A stretch of DNA of 63,575 nt, taken from the NCBI GenBank assembly GCA_030373045.1, contig JAUCPW010000054.1:1-63575 (forward strand), read 5' to 3'. The first letter of the stretch is position 1. Each line of letters begins with the position of its first letter. A program made the position numbers and the translations under genes. This DNA comes from Candidatus Fermentibacter sp. Lineage in GTDB: Bacteria > Fermentibacterota > Fermentibacteria > Fermentibacterales > Fermentibacteraceae. A model generated the notes under the pieces. The model saw only the letters and a list, made by a program, of their open reading frames with translations, made no database searches and had not been told where the DNA came from. Shown here in pieces: positions 34,512 through 43,269 of this stretch.

Positions 34512-35075
34512 TTACAGAAACGCCCGCTTCAGGTCCGGCCATGTCACCGATTCGAGGGCATTCTCGAAATCGGACTCGTCCGTCCATTGCCAGATCCTGT
34601 AGAAACCGGTGGAGTCGGGCCTGCATACGAACACCACCGTCCCCTGGGCGTGGTATCCCATACCGGGACCGGTGTAGACGTTCAGATCGAATGTCCTGGT
34701 CAGCTCACGGATGGTAGTATCGCCAGCGGCACCCGACCATGGCAGGTCGGTATTACCTGCGAATATCAGCTCGATGTGATCGACATGATCGACGCAGAGG
34801 AGTGAATCGTGGCAGAGCTCCTCGTACTCGAGGCCCCAGTGGAGCCACTCTGAGATCTCGAAGTCGTAGTATTGGTACTCGAAATCGCCATCGAGGCAGT
34901 CGCGGAAGAGGTCGACGTCCATCTCCTCATATGCCGTCCTCAGGCGCTCGACCGCCATCCAGGCGCTGTCGGGCGTGATCTCATCCGGACCGGACGGATC
35001 TCCACCACAGGACAGCACGGCTATGAGGCAGGAAACCAGAACCGACGCACACAGGCACCATCTCGATCCGGACAT
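34512..35075 (-). CDS. NTF2/SnoaL-like lipoprotein
   Basis: 187 residues. A lipoprotein signal (CLCASVLVSCLIAVLSCGGD) is followed by SAWMAVERLRTAYEEMDVDL and FRDCLDGDFEYQYY, the opening helices and strand of NTF2-like folds. TTIRELTRTFDLNVY and GTVVFVCRPDSTGFYRIWQW are the later curved sheet. Such domains form binding pockets or are catalytic; no active-site residue can be assigned. GGAGGGGG lies upstream of the ATG at 35075. Longer frames upstream are non-coding in composition. Confidence 0.72.
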   Translation of the reverse strand: MSGSRWCLCASVLVSCLIAVLSCGGDPSGPDEITPDSAWMAVERLRTAYEEMDVDLFRDCLDGDFEYQYYDFEISEWLHWGLEYEELCHDSLLCVDHVDHIELIFAGNTDLPWSGAAGDTTIRELTRTFDLNVYTGPGMGYHAQGTVVFVCRPDSTGFYRIWQWTDESDFENALESVTWPDLKRAFL

Positions 35076-35322
35076 GACCGCCCCCCCTCCGGGGTCAGCC
35101 GGCCGGGCCGTCGCCTCCGTTCCGCGGATCCGCGGATGGCTGTGCAGGGCCCGGGCCGAAGGAACCAGAGAGGGAATCGAGTTTCGTGCGCCGCCTCCTG
35201 TGAAGGAATACAGCGACATTGATACATCTGCCCGTATTCCGGCGCAAGGCGGGGCTTGCGCGGAAGCCGCCGGATCGTAGAATGAGGGGTCCGAAATGGT
35301 CCAACCCGGAGGGGGCGCTGCC

Positions 35323-35667
35323 GTGAACAAGCTCGTGCACATGGACATCCAGTCCACGGACCTCGAGAAGTCCAAGGCCTTCTACTCCGCTCTCTTCGGA
35401 TGGCGGATGCAGCAGTGGTCGCCAGACTACGCCCTGTTCGAGTATCCCGACGGTTCCGGCGGCGGCTTCTCCCTGGTCGAGCGGATGCCGGATCCCTGCG
35501 TCGAGATCTACTTCGAGGTCGAGGACATCGAGGCGATCCTGGCGCAGGTCGTCTCCCTCGGCGGCGAGATCGCGACCCGGAAGACCGGGATCGGCGGAGG
35601 GATGGGTTTCCTGGCCCGCTTCAGGGATTGCTGCGGCTGCCTGATCGGCATCTGGTCCAAATCGTAG
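35323..35667 (+). CDS. VOC-superfamily (glyoxalase-like) protein
   Basis: 114 residues. The GTG at 35323 lies nine bases after GGAGGG; an ATG 27 bases upstream is also possible. LVHMDIQSTDLEKSKAFYSA and LFGWRMQQW form the first beta-alpha-beta-beta-beta module, and CVEIYFEVEDIEAILAQVVS, LGGEIATRKT and CCGCLIGIWSKS the second. The usual metal ligands are partly present (His at the start, Glu in the second module). Substrate unknown. Confidence 0.85.
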   Translation: MNKLVHMDIQSTDLEKSKAFYSALFGWRMQQWSPDYALFEYPDGSGGGFSLVERMPDPCVEIYFEVEDIEAILAQVVSLGGEIATRKTGIGGGMGFLARFRDCCGCLIGIWSKS

Positions 35668-35746
35668 AACAGGTCAACTGGTTGATCCATATTGAATTGC
35701 CAGCCAATCTGAACAATCTGAAACCAGGCACCGGCCGGGGGGACTG

Positions 35747-36703
35747 ATGGACGCAGCGCTGTTCGTGCTGGGGCTGCTGCTCCTGTGGGGGAGCAGCGAG
35801 GTGATCATCCGCAACATCACGCCCCTCGCGCGGTTCCTCGGTGTCAAGGAACTGGTCGTGACCGTCCTCGGGGTCAGCGTGCTGTCGAGCCTCCCCGAGC
35901 TGACCGTCTCGGCCTTCGCGATCGCCCGCGGCGCCTCCGACATCTCCGTGGGCAACGTCATAGGCTCGAACTTCGTGACGCTCACCTTCGTGACGGCGGT
36001 CTGCGCCCTCTTCCATCCCATCGACATCCACAGGGAGGTGCAGGAGAGGGAGTCGAGCTGGATGATCCTCTCCTCCGCCCTCGTGCTCATCCTGTCGATG
36101 GACGGCCTCCTGAGCCGCTCCGACGGATGCATCCTGATTATTCTGTACGTTCCCTACATCATCAGCGTCCTCCGGACCGCGCGCGAGGGAGCCGAACCGA
36201 GGATCCAGGGCATCTCCAGGTTCAGGGCGGTCTATCTCCCGCTCGTGCTCATCCTCGTCGGGATAGCCGGCGTGATCGGCAGTTCGAAGCTCGCACTCGA
36301 TTCCGGGACGAGGCTCGCGGAGGCGGCGGGGATATCCGCCCTTGCTATGGGCGTCGTGCTGTTCGCGTTCGGCACTAGCCTGCCCGAGCTTGCCATCAGC
36401 CTGTCCGCCACGCTCAAGCGCAAGGCCGACGTGACGATAGGCGAGGTCTATGCCTCCAACATCTTCACGCAGATGGTCGTACTCGGCATATGCTGCCTCA
36501 TCTCGCCGATAGCAGTCTCCTCCTCGATGCTCTCGTTCGCGATGCCCTTCCTCGTGCTGGCGACCGTGGTCATACAGCTCTTCGTCACCAGCAACCTCAG
36601 GATAACCCGGCTGGAGGCTGTGGGGCTGCTGCTGTTCTACGCGGTCTTCGCAGCATCGCAGTTCTTCGACCTGCCCGGCGTCGACTCGGTGCTGGGGTTC
36701 TAG
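35747..36703 (+). CDS. Sodium/calcium exchanger family (CaCA) membrane protein
   Basis: 318 residues with about ten membrane helices. The two alpha repeats that form the cation site are visible: VLSSLPELTVSAFAIARGAS followed by GNVIGSNF (about residues 46-78), and FGTSLPELAISLSATLKRKA followed by IGEVYASNIF (about 207-242). The Glu of each PEL motif binds cation. It exchanges sodium or protons for calcium or another divalent ion across the inner membrane. No partner gene is linked. Confidence 0.88.
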   Translation: MDAALFVLGLLLLWGSSEVIIRNITPLARFLGVKELVVTVLGVSVLSSLPELTVSAFAIARGASDISVGNVIGSNFVTLTFVTAVCALFHPIDIHREVQERESSWMILSSALVLILSMDGLLSRSDGCILIILYVPYIISVLRTAREGAEPRIQGISRFRAVYLPLVLILVGIAGVIGSSKLALDSGTRLAEAAGISALAMGVVLFAFGTSLPELAISLSATLKRKADVTIGEVYASNIFTQMVVLGICCLISPIAVSSSMLSFAMPFLVLATVVIQLFVTSNLRITRLEAVGLLLFYAVFAASQFFDLPGVDSVLGF

Positions 36704-36847
36704 GAGCCTCAGATGCATGGCGGGAGCCATCCGCCGTCCCGTGGTGCCCTGCCTGCCGGCATCATTCGCGAATGTGGCCATCCATCGGGATAGATGTATT
36801 GTTGCTTCGAACAGCAGGCCCGGTTCCGGTTTCACGGGAGGTCCGGA

Positions 36848-37837
36848 ATGAGAATCGTCTTCGTGTCGCTGCTGGCGTTGTTTGCATCGGTCGCATCCGC
36901 CGCCGACAGATGCGTGCTCCTCGAGGAGTTCACCTGGGACGGTTGAGGCACCTGCCCCGGCAGTGCGGTCACTGTCGAGCAGTTCCTCGCAGAGCATCCC
37001 GGCGATGCGTCCCTCTTCGTGGTCCACTACGGAAGCGCCACCGACCCGTTCTATGCCTCCAGCCCGGCCGACAACCAGGCACGGCTCTCCTACTACGGCA
37101 TCTCCGCCTTCCCGACGGTGATGATGGACGGCCTGTACGACTGCTGGCCCCTCTCGACCATGGACGGCTACTTCGACACCAGGATGGCCGTCCCGTGCTA
37201 CCTCTCGATAGACGTCTCGGCCGATTCCGGTTCGACCTCCGAGAGCGGCACCCTTACGATCGGCCTGGCGACGGACATCGGCCTCGACACCGATGCGGTC
37301 CTGAACGCCATGCTCACCGAATCGGGCGTGCCGGGCACGGGCACCTACGCCTCCCAGGGGATCGACTACAACTTCGGCCTGCGCGCGAACCTCTGCTCGA
37401 CCACCGGGATGCCGGTCTCGTTCGGCACGGCTCCGGAGTCCCAGGATATCCAGATCATCTACGAGATCCCGCCGGAATGGGACTGGGACCAGCTCTACCT
37501 CACCACGTTCGTCCAGAGCCCCGTGGATGACGAGGTCCTGAACTCCCACATGGTGAAGATGAGCGACCTGTTCGGCACCGGCATCGGCGGAGGCGGAACC
37601 GGCATGCCGGTCGCGCTCGTCGCCGGCCCGAACCCCTCGACAGGAACAGTCGAGTACCGCGTCGAAGGGCTGCAGGCGCCCGCTACGGTTTCGATCTTCT
37701 CGATCGACGGCCGGCTGGTGGGGGAATCGACCCTCTCCGAAGGCGTCTTCGTGATCGGGACACCGGGGGTCTACATCCTGAGGATGGAGACCGGGACGGG
37801 AGAGACGGCGTCGGCCCAGGTTGTAGTGATCCGCTAG
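36848..37837 (+). CDS. Secreted thioredoxin-fold (Omp28-like) selenoprotein, in-frame TGA at 36944-36946
   Basis: 329 residues if the TGA is read as selenocysteine (Sec 33). GGGAGG precedes the ATG, then a signal peptide (MRIVFVSLLALFASVASAAD). RCVLLEEFTWDG is followed by the TGA and GTCPGS, so Sec takes the place of the first Cys in the CxxC motif of Omp28/thioredoxin-like proteins (LLEEFTGxxCxxC). SLFVVHYGS and GISAFPTVMMDG (cis-proline loop, about residue 89) complete the fold. The end (about 250-329) is a sorting-type domain (ATVSIFSIDGRLVGESTLSE, GVYILRMETG). The frame stays open for 296 codons after the TGA. A nonsense mutation is the alternative but would have to hit exactly the catalytic position. 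Confidence 0.85.
36958..36977 (+). promoter_or_regulatory. Bacterial SECIS-like hairpin of the Omp28-like selenoprotein
   Basis: CGGCAGTG and CACTGTCG form an eight-base stem (one G-U pair) around the loop CGGT. The loop begins 19 bases after the TGA. Bacterial SECIS elements lie inside the coding region just after UGA and carry a GGU or similar G-containing apical loop; fdhF of E. coli has GGU at almost the same distance. Confidence 0.7.
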
Positions 37838-37915
37838 GGCAACAAACCCGGGCGTTCAACCGACATCCGATGCCGCGGAGACGACGGTCACCGGGCATAA
37901 CGGGAGGAAGTATCC

Positions 37916-38329
37916 ATGACGAGGAGCGAAGCGCTGGAATTCATCCGGAGGAATCCGACCAGCTACATGGCCACGATCGAGAACGGCGAGCCCAGGGTCC
38001 GTGCGATGGAGACCCCGGTCATAGACGACAACGGGCTGACCTTCTGCACCGGATCGAACAAGCAGGTATGCCTCCAGCTCACTGCGAACCCCGCAACCGA
38101 ACTCTGCTACTGGGGGATGAAGGAAGGCATGCAGATGAGATTGCGCGGCCGCATGCAGAAGCTCGCCGACGAGCCCCTGAAGCGGAGCATCGTCGAGGGG
38201 CCGTTCGCCTTCCTGAAGCCCGTCGTCGAGAAGTACGGCTGGGATGCCCTCTCCATATTCCGGCTCTCGGGGGCGAAGGGCTTCATCTGGCACATGAAGG
38301 ACGGGAGCGTGGAGGAGTTCGACTTCTGA
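37916..38329 (+). CDS. Pyridoxamine 5'-phosphate oxidase-like FMN-binding protein
   Basis: 137 residues with the split-barrel pattern: ALEFIRRNPTSYMATIENGE, PRVRAMETPVIDDNGLTFCT, SNKQVCLQLTANPATELCYW, MQMRLRGRMQKLAD and WDALSIFRLSGAKGFIW. Family members bind FMN or F420 and reduce or oxidise small compounds; the exact substrate is not visible. GGGAGGA precedes the ATG. It stands alone 78 bases after the selenoprotein gene on the same strand. Confidence 0.82.
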   Translation: MTRSEALEFIRRNPTSYMATIENGEPRVRAMETPVIDDNGLTFCTGSNKQVCLQLTANPATELCYWGMKEGMQMRLRGRMQKLADEPLKRSIVEGPFAFLKPVVEKYGWDALSIFRLSGAKGFIWHMKDGSVEEFDF

Positions 38330-38446
38330 TCCCCTGATTGAACATGATATAGTTCAGACGACGGATCGGCGCGCTTCGACCGGAGAGCCGCGGAATGCGA
38401 GTCGTGGAGTCGTGGTGGTATTTACGGCACGAACGGAGGAAGAGCC

Positions 38447-39862
38447 ATGAAGACTGCGCTGATCTTCCTGCTGCCTCCCCTCGCCTGCTTCGCCTCACAA
38501 CTGCACGTTCCGGAGGTATATCCCACCATCCAGGGCGCCATCGACGCCGCCTCTCCGGGGGATTCGGTGATGATCGCCCCCGGAGCGTACACAGCAAGCG
38601 ACACCCTTTCGGGGAAGAGCCTCCACTTCATCGGCGAGGAGGGCTGTCTCTCGACCTCGCTCCAGTCCGAGGGGGACACCGGGCCGGCGCTCTATGTCTG
38701 TTCGCCCGGCCAGACCGTCTATCTCGAAGGTCTCACTTTCACGACCAACTGGAGCCTGAGAGCGCTCTCGACATCCATGTCGATCGAAGAATGCTCCTTC
38801 TCCGACCGGTACGTTGGAATGACCGCGACCACGGACTTCCACTCATGCCCCTCGGTCGCGATAAGCGGCTGTCTCTTCGAGAACAACGAGATCGTCGATG
38901 CCAACTGGACCGGAGGCGCCGCCTTCCGCGCAGAGGACTGCATCTCGGTGGATGTGGAGAACTGCTTCTTCAGGAGCAACAGGATCGATGACCGCAAGAA
39001 CGGCCTTGCGACCCCCTATGGAGGCGCGGTTTTCGCGTCAGGGTCGGGTCTGGAGTTCACGAACTGCTGCTTCTGGCAGAACAGGGCCGGATACAGCGGT
39101 TACGGCAGCGCCGTCTACGTGACAGAAAGCGTGGCCGGATTCGTCAACTGCACGTTCTCGGGCCAGCTCGTCGGAAACGGGATGAGCATCTACTGCGACG
39201 ACTCCGAGGTCGAGGTCCGCAACTGCATCCTGTGGGAGACGTACCCCAGCCTGGTCAACGCAGGCAGCGTCCCGGTGACGGTCCTGTACAGCGACATCCA
39301 GCCCGGCGGCACTTCCGGCCCTGTGTCCATGGGCGCGGGGAACATCGAGTCGGATCCGATGTTCTGGGCCAGTTCGTACTGCCCCTACCATCTCGCAACG
39401 GGTTCTCCCTGCATAGACGCCGGTGATCCTGCACCAGCCTACTACGACCCCGAGGATCCGGCGGAGCCGGGATTTGCTCTCTGGCCGGCCATGGGGACGG
39501 TCAGGAACGACATGGGTGCATTCGGGGGCAACGGGGCGTTCTTCTGGTACGGCCTTGCGACGGGCATCCCCGGGGGCTGCATCGATACCGCAACCATCGG
39601 GATCGAGAGCAATCCATCCTTCGGTCAGGTGCACCTCTCGGTAGGCACTGCCGTCGAGTCCTCCGCATCGATCGACTTCTTCGACATGTCGGGACGCATC
39701 GTGGCGTCGGTCGACCTCGGGAATCTGGATGCCGGGACGCACATGGTCACCTGGACGGGGGCCCTCTCCGACGGCTCGCAGGCTGCGGCAGGCGTCTACT
39801 TCGCCCGCCTGAGGACCGCTTCGGGAGGCTCGCAGTCCGTCCGGCTCGTCTACATGCGGTAG
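38447..39862 (+). CDS. Secreted right-handed parallel beta-helix protein with sorting domain
   Basis: 471 residues. A signal peptide (MKTALIFLLPPLACFASQ) is followed by VPEVYPTIQGAIDAASPGDS and VMIAPGAYT, the classic start of pectate-lyase-like beta-helices, with repeating turns (VAISGCLFENNE, VDVENCFFRSNR, LEFTNCCFWQNR, AGFVNCTFSG). The C-terminus is FlgD-like/sorting type (IDFFDMSGRIVASVDLGNLD, GTHMVTWTGALSDGSQAAAG). It probably binds or cleaves polysaccharide on the surface, but no catalytic residues can be named. Confidence 0.85.
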   Translation: MKTALIFLLPPLACFASQLHVPEVYPTIQGAIDAASPGDSVMIAPGAYTASDTLSGKSLHFIGEEGCLSTSLQSEGDTGPALYVCSPGQTVYLEGLTFTTNWSLRALSTSMSIEECSFSDRYVGMTATTDFHSCPSVAISGCLFENNEIVDANWTGGAAFRAEDCISVDVENCFFRSNRIDDRKNGLATPYGGAVFASGSGLEFTNCCFWQNRAGYSGYGSAVYVTESVAGFVNCTFSGQLVGNGMSIYCDDSEVEVRNCILWETYPSLVNAGSVPVTVLYSDIQPGGTSGPVSMGAGNIESDPMFWASSYCPYHLATGSPCIDAGDPAPAYYDPEDPAEPGFALWPAMGTVRNDMGAFGGNGAFFWYGLATGIPGGCIDTATIGIESNPSFGQVHLSVGTAVESSASIDFFDMSGRIVASVDLGNLDAGTHMVTWTGALSDGSQAAAGVYFARLRTASGGSQSVRLVYMR

Positions 39863-39886
39863 ACGAGGGTTCCGGGGGCATGCGCG

Positions 39887-40216
39887 TCAAGGATCGGCGC
39901 AGGGCGCCAGCATGCAGGAGTAGATCTCCCAGGCGGCATCGGATGTGTCGGGTACGACGCTCTCCATGACCGCACGGCCTTCGGAGTACAGCATCAGGCG
40001 GCATTCGCCTATCTCGGCAAGGAGCCTGGTCCCGGCGTCGAGGGCGGCCCTTCTCCCGGCCGCCTTCAGGCGGTCGAGGATGGCATGCAGGTCGAGGGAT
40101 ACCGCCTGCCTCGGAAGCACCTGGTAGTCCCCCCTGTCTCCGTAGGAACAGAGCGTGAGGACCACGAAGGCCGCGGGCCCTCCCCCCATATCCAGAATGC
40201 GGTCATTTCCGGGCAT
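39887..40216 (-). CDS. Small protein downstream of the cysteine desulfurase, 109 residues
   Basis: The start at 40216 overlaps the end of the desulfurase-like gene by 14 bases; an ATG at 40189 is an alternative. GGPAAFVVLTLCSYG is followed by two helices (AILDRLKAAGRRAALDAGTR) and strands, and Cys occurs in LTLCSYG, GECRLML and SCMLAPCADP. I do not recognise the family. The overlap suggests the two proteins work together, for example in sulfur transfer, which is only an inference. Confidence 0.55.
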   Translation of the reverse strand: MPGNDRILDMGGGPAAFVVLTLCSYGDRGDYQVLPRQAVSLDLHAILDRLKAAGRRAALDAGTRLLAEIGECRLMLYSEGRAVMESVVPDTSDAAWEIYSCMLAPCADP

Positions 40217-41408
40217 CCGATGCTATCCTTCCCATGGCGGCGATCAGCAGGTCGACGTCCGCCATGCAGCTGTAGTCGTGGAATGACGCCCTGACCCCGC
40301 CCCGGCTCCTGCCGAACAGGGTCCGCCAGAGCGTCGGGGCGCAGTGGTTGCCCGATCTGGTCATCAGCCCGTACTCATGATCCAGCCTCATCGCAAGCAT
40401 GTGCGGAGACAGCCCCTCGACCGAGAACGAAAAGACGGGAAGGCGCGACCGCATGCCGCTGGGCCCGTGGAGCTCGAGCCCCTCGATCCCGCGGAGGCCT
40501 TCGAGGCAGCGCGCGGTGATCTCGTCCGCATGGCGCCGGCGGAGGTCATGGTCCATCCCGAGCCGGAATGCCGCGGCGGCTCCCAGCCCCAGGATGCCGG
40601 CGATGTTCTGGGTTCCCGGTTCGAGAGCGCTGTGGGGCGGATCCTTCACTGCCTCGAATCCCTCGGGGGATGAGTCGGACGCGGAGCCTCCGCCCAGGAT
40701 CGCCGGGTCGAGCGCCTCGCGCAGTTCCGGCGAGATGAACAAGGCTCCGGTGCCCGTGGGGCCGAAGCACTTGTGCCCCGAGAAGGCATAGGCGTCGACG
40801 CAGAGACCGCTGATGTCGACCTCGGAGTGCGAGAGGGCCTGCGCCCCGTCGACGACGACGAACGCCCCTCCGGAGGATGCCGCTGCAGCGAGTGCGCCCA
40901 GGTCCTGGACGGAGCCCGTCACGTTCGATGCGTGCGTGAAGGCCGCCAGGAAGGCGCCGTCGCAGGCCTTCCGCATGTCGTCCGGATCGAGGAAGCCGTC
41001 GGGTGACGCCCGGAGCACCGCTACCTCCACACCGCGCCTCCTCAGGGCGAGCCAGGGCAGGAAGTTCGAGTGGTGTTCGAGGACGGTGGTGACCACCTTC
41101 ATGCCGGCCCGCCACGGCAGGCCGAGGGCGATCGAGTTCAGGGCGTGGGTGGTGGAGGGAGCGAACGAGATGCGTTCGGGAGAGGAGGCCAGGAGCACGG
41201 CTACTTCGGTCCTCGCCCCCTCGACCATGTCGGAGGCCATCGCGGACCTGGCATAGATGCCGCGCTCGATGTTGCAGTCGAACTCGCGGTAGAAGCTCTG
41301 CTGGGCCTCGAGGGCGGCCGAGCAGGTGAGGGTCTTGGCCGCGCTGTCGAGATAGGACCCCGAATCCGGGAGGGAAGGGAAGAAGGGAGCGAAGGGACTC
41401 CTGATCAT
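40203..41408 (-). CDS. Class V aminotransferase / SufS-type cysteine desulfurase
   Basis: 401 residues. GYxD-type start (PDSGSYLDSAAKTLTC), PLP-contact motifs TTVLEHHSNFLPW, ASNVTGSVQDLGAL and VVVDGAQALSHSEVD, the PLP lysine in FSGHKCFGPTGTGAL, and the active-site loop RSGNHCAPTLWRTLFGRSRG whose Cys is the persulfide carrier in SufS-type enzymes (normally RxGHHCA). It should release sulfur from cysteine. GGGAGG lies five bases before the ATG. It is the last-but-one gene of a run that begins with three V4R-like genes. Confidence 0.85.
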   Translation of the reverse strand: MIRSPFAPFFPSLPDSGSYLDSAAKTLTCSAALEAQQSFYREFDCNIERGIYARSAMASDMVEGARTEVAVLLASSPERISFAPSTTHALNSIALGLPWRAGMKVVTTVLEHHSNFLPWLALRRRGVEVAVLRASPDGFLDPDDMRKACDGAFLAAFTHASNVTGSVQDLGALAAAASSGGAFVVVDGAQALSHSEVDISGLCVDAYAFSGHKCFGPTGTGALFISPELREALDPAILGGGSASDSSPEGFEAVKDPPHSALEPGTQNIAGILGLGAAAAFRLGMDHDLRRRHADEITARCLEGLRGIEGLELHGPSGMRSRLPVFSFSVEGLSPHMLAMRLDHEYGLMTRSGNHCAPTLWRTLFGRSRGGVRASFHDYSCMADVDLLIAAMGRIASDARK

Positions 41409-41439
41409 GCCCGCCTCCCGCGTGCCTTCGAGGGGGAAG

Positions 41440-41464
41440 GGGGCGCCCGGCGGCCGGGCGCCCC
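41440..41464 (-). terminator. GC-rich hairpin between a V4R-like gene and the desulfurase gene
   Basis: GGGGCGCCCGG and CCGGGCGCCCC form an eleven-base stem with a three-base loop in the 64-base gap. There is no T tract. It may attenuate rather than end transcription. Confidence 0.45.
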
Positions 41465-41472
41465 TCGATACG

Positions 41473-42081
41473 CTACAGGAGATCGAACAGGGCGCGCTTC
41501 TGCCTCACCCTGAACTCGCAGATGTCGTCGCCCTTGGCCTCGCACAGGGTCTCGACCGCTTCGAAGTCGTTGACCTTGCTGCCGAAGACGAGATCCATGT
41601 TGCCCGCGGCGACACCCTGCCACATGTAGCACCTGGGCTTCGTGGAGATGCCGTGGTTGTCGATGTAGTTCTTGCAGTAGTAGGAGTGCTTCACCCTGAG
41701 GGTGTAGGTCTTGGCCGCCTCGTCGAGCTCGTAGCCGACGATCTTCCCCCAGCCGAGAACGTTCTGCACCGCGTGGAGAGCCTCGAGGCTGTCGACCTTC
41801 GTCTTGACCATCGGGGCTATGAGGCCGGCCCACTCGGCGGACTTCATCATGCCGCCGAAGGTGGCGTTGGCGCACCACTGCGCTGCATCGACGAGGGCCT
41901 TCTCGGCCATGGGCTCGGCGGTCGGGAAGGCCTTGAGGAAGGCAATCTCGCGCTCGATCAGATAGTCGACGGTGTTGATCGCGAGGATGACGCCGAATCC
42001 CCGGAGGAGGCCGGTCTCGGGGTTGCCCCTGAGCCCCATGCCGAGAACGCCGTCCCTTATGACTTCTGCGTTTACAGCCAT
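41473..42081 (-). CDS. V4R-like (4-vinyl reductase domain) protein, third of three
   Basis: 202 residues. The C-terminal half carries SYYCKNYIDNHGISTKPRCY, a conserved Cys-rich strand of V4R domains, and NDFEAVETLCEAKGDDICEF followed by RVR, the usual CxxxGdxxCxF end. The N-terminal half is helical. V4R domains bind small hydrophobic or metallo-ligands in proteins such as BchJ and some regulators. The ATG lies two bases after the stop of the previous gene, so the genes form an operon. Confidence 0.75.
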   Translation of the reverse strand: MAVNAEVIRDGVLGMGLRGNPETGLLRGFGVILAINTVDYLIEREIAFLKAFPTAEPMAEKALVDAAQWCANATFGGMMKSAEWAGLIAPMVKTKVDSLEALHAVQNVLGWGKIVGYELDEAAKTYTLRVKHSYYCKNYIDNHGISTKPRCYMWQGVAAGNMDLVFGSKVNDFEAVETLCEAKGDDICEFRVRQKRALFDLL

Positions 42082-42083
42082 GG

Positions 42084-42650
42084 CTAGGCCCCCTTGATCT
42101 CGAAGACGCACTCGGGTGCGTCCATCGTGCGGCATGAAGTCTCGACGGCGGTGAAGGCTCCGATGGGCTTGCCGAAGGCGATGCACATCGCGGCGGCCAG
42201 ATGGCCGCACATGTCGTGGCACGCAGGGCCCTGGCGGAGGGTCCAGCCCCAGGCCTTCTTGTTCTCCAGCCAGCCTTCGGCGAGGTAGGAGTACGGGGAG
42301 CTGAAGACGGCGCCGTCGTCTCCGAAGCTCTTGATCGAAACCGCTCCGTAGGCGAGCACCTTGAAGAGCTCGAGGATGGCCTCGACCCTCCCGCGGGGGG
42401 CGAGTGCCGCGAACTCGGAGTCGCCCTTGAAGAACTTCGCCAGGGACTCGTGGGTCGTCTTCTCGGCCCATTCGCGCAGGAGCCTGCCGCCGTCCTCGTA
42501 GCCCATGACGTCTTCGATGTTCTTGAGGATCCTCGTGTTGAACTTGTCGCAGTGGAAAGCCACCTCGACTCCGCCTATGGCGAGCCTGGACCTGTCGGCG
42601 TCGAAACCGAGCGTCCCGAGGTAGCGGTTGACTATGCTGTCGTAGGCCAA
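42084..42650 (-). CDS. V4R-like domain protein, second of three
   Basis: 188 residues with a TTG start at 42650 five bases after GGAGG. The end reads GAFTAVETSCRTMDAPECVF followed by EIKGA, the same VExxCxxxxxxxCxFEI signature as in its downstream neighbour. HDMCGHLAAAMCIAFGKPIG and RQGPACHDMC add further Cys/His. Parallel architecture in the next gene suggests duplication. A ligand-binding rather than catalytic role is likely. Confidence 0.7.
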   Translation of the reverse strand: MAYDSIVNRYLGTLGFDADRSRLAIGGVEVAFHCDKFNTRILKNIEDVMGYEDGGRLLREWAEKTTHESLAKFFKGDSEFAALAPRGRVEAILELFKVLAYGAVSIKSFGDDGAVFSSPYSYLAEGWLENKKAWGWTLRQGPACHDMCGHLAAAMCIAFGKPIGAFTAVETSCRTMDAPECVFEIKGA

Positions 42651-42669
42651 TTCCGCCTCCAGAGTCCGG

Positions 42670-43155
42670 TTAGAGCTTCTTCAGGACGCCCGTGCACCTG
42701 GCTCCCGGTGCATACTGTGAAAGCCTGTAGGGCCACTTCGTCTTGTTGAAGAGACCAAGCGCAGCGGAGTAGTTGCTGCAGCGCATGCAGGGTATCGTGG
42801 ACTCGCTGAACTCGCCGGTGCCCGTCAGGGCGGGCAGGAGGTCCTGGCAGAGGCCGGCATAGGAGCATGTCTTGACGACGACTTCGATGGTCTCGCCCTT
42901 GTCGGTGATGGACACCTCGCCGTCGACGGCCTGATCCATGCTGACCTCGAGCTTCTTGAAGCCTTCGAGGGTGCCATGGACATCCATGCCGTCCCTGAGG
43001 GGCTCTCCGGCCTCCCGGTTGAGCATGTTCACGAAGACCATGCTCATGCCCCGGGTGAACACCTTCATCTGCCTGCTGCCTAGCAGCTTGATGGAGGTCA
43101 TCACGGAACCCGTAAGCCACCGGAACATCGCCTTCCTGGTGGTTTCCTCCGTCAT
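42670..43155 (-). CDS. V4R/hydrocarbon-binding-like small protein, first gene of the operon
   Basis: 161 residues. AAGGA lies six bases before the ATG. A basic helical N-terminus (RKAMFRWLTGSVMTSIKLLG) is followed by VVVKTCSYAGLCQDLLPALT, ESTIPCMRCSNYSAALGLFN and PGARCTGVLKKL. Five Cys in the last third include CMRC, which could bind metal. The family is not certain; order and Cys pattern suggest a distant relative of the two V4R-like proteins that follow. Confidence 0.6.
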   Translation of the reverse strand: MTEETTRKAMFRWLTGSVMTSIKLLGSRQMKVFTRGMSMVFVNMLNREAGEPLRDGMDVHGTLEGFKKLEVSMDQAVDGEVSITDKGETIEVVVKTCSYAGLCQDLLPALTGTGEFSESTIPCMRCSNYSAALGLFNKTKWPYRLSQYAPGARCTGVLKKL

Positions 43156-43269
43156 ACCTGTCCTTTCCGAGGGGGTGTGCCGTCTGTGGAACTACCAGAC
43201 CCATCAGCTCCGGCACAGAAGACCGGCATCCATGCCGAATCTCTTGACAGGAGTGACCGGATCGGGGAA

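Noticed and set aside
36944-36946. TGA read as Trp or Gly through an altered genetic code
   Set aside because: Many genes in the window end at TGA with a following gene in place (for example 4410-4412, 46052-46054, 48112-48114, 59102-59104), so TGA is a normal stop.
37019-37837. Separate gene starting at a GTG at 37019
   Set aside because: It would begin inside the thioredoxin fold, without signal peptide or ribosome site. Sequence upstream in the same frame is clearly coding and only interrupted by TGA.
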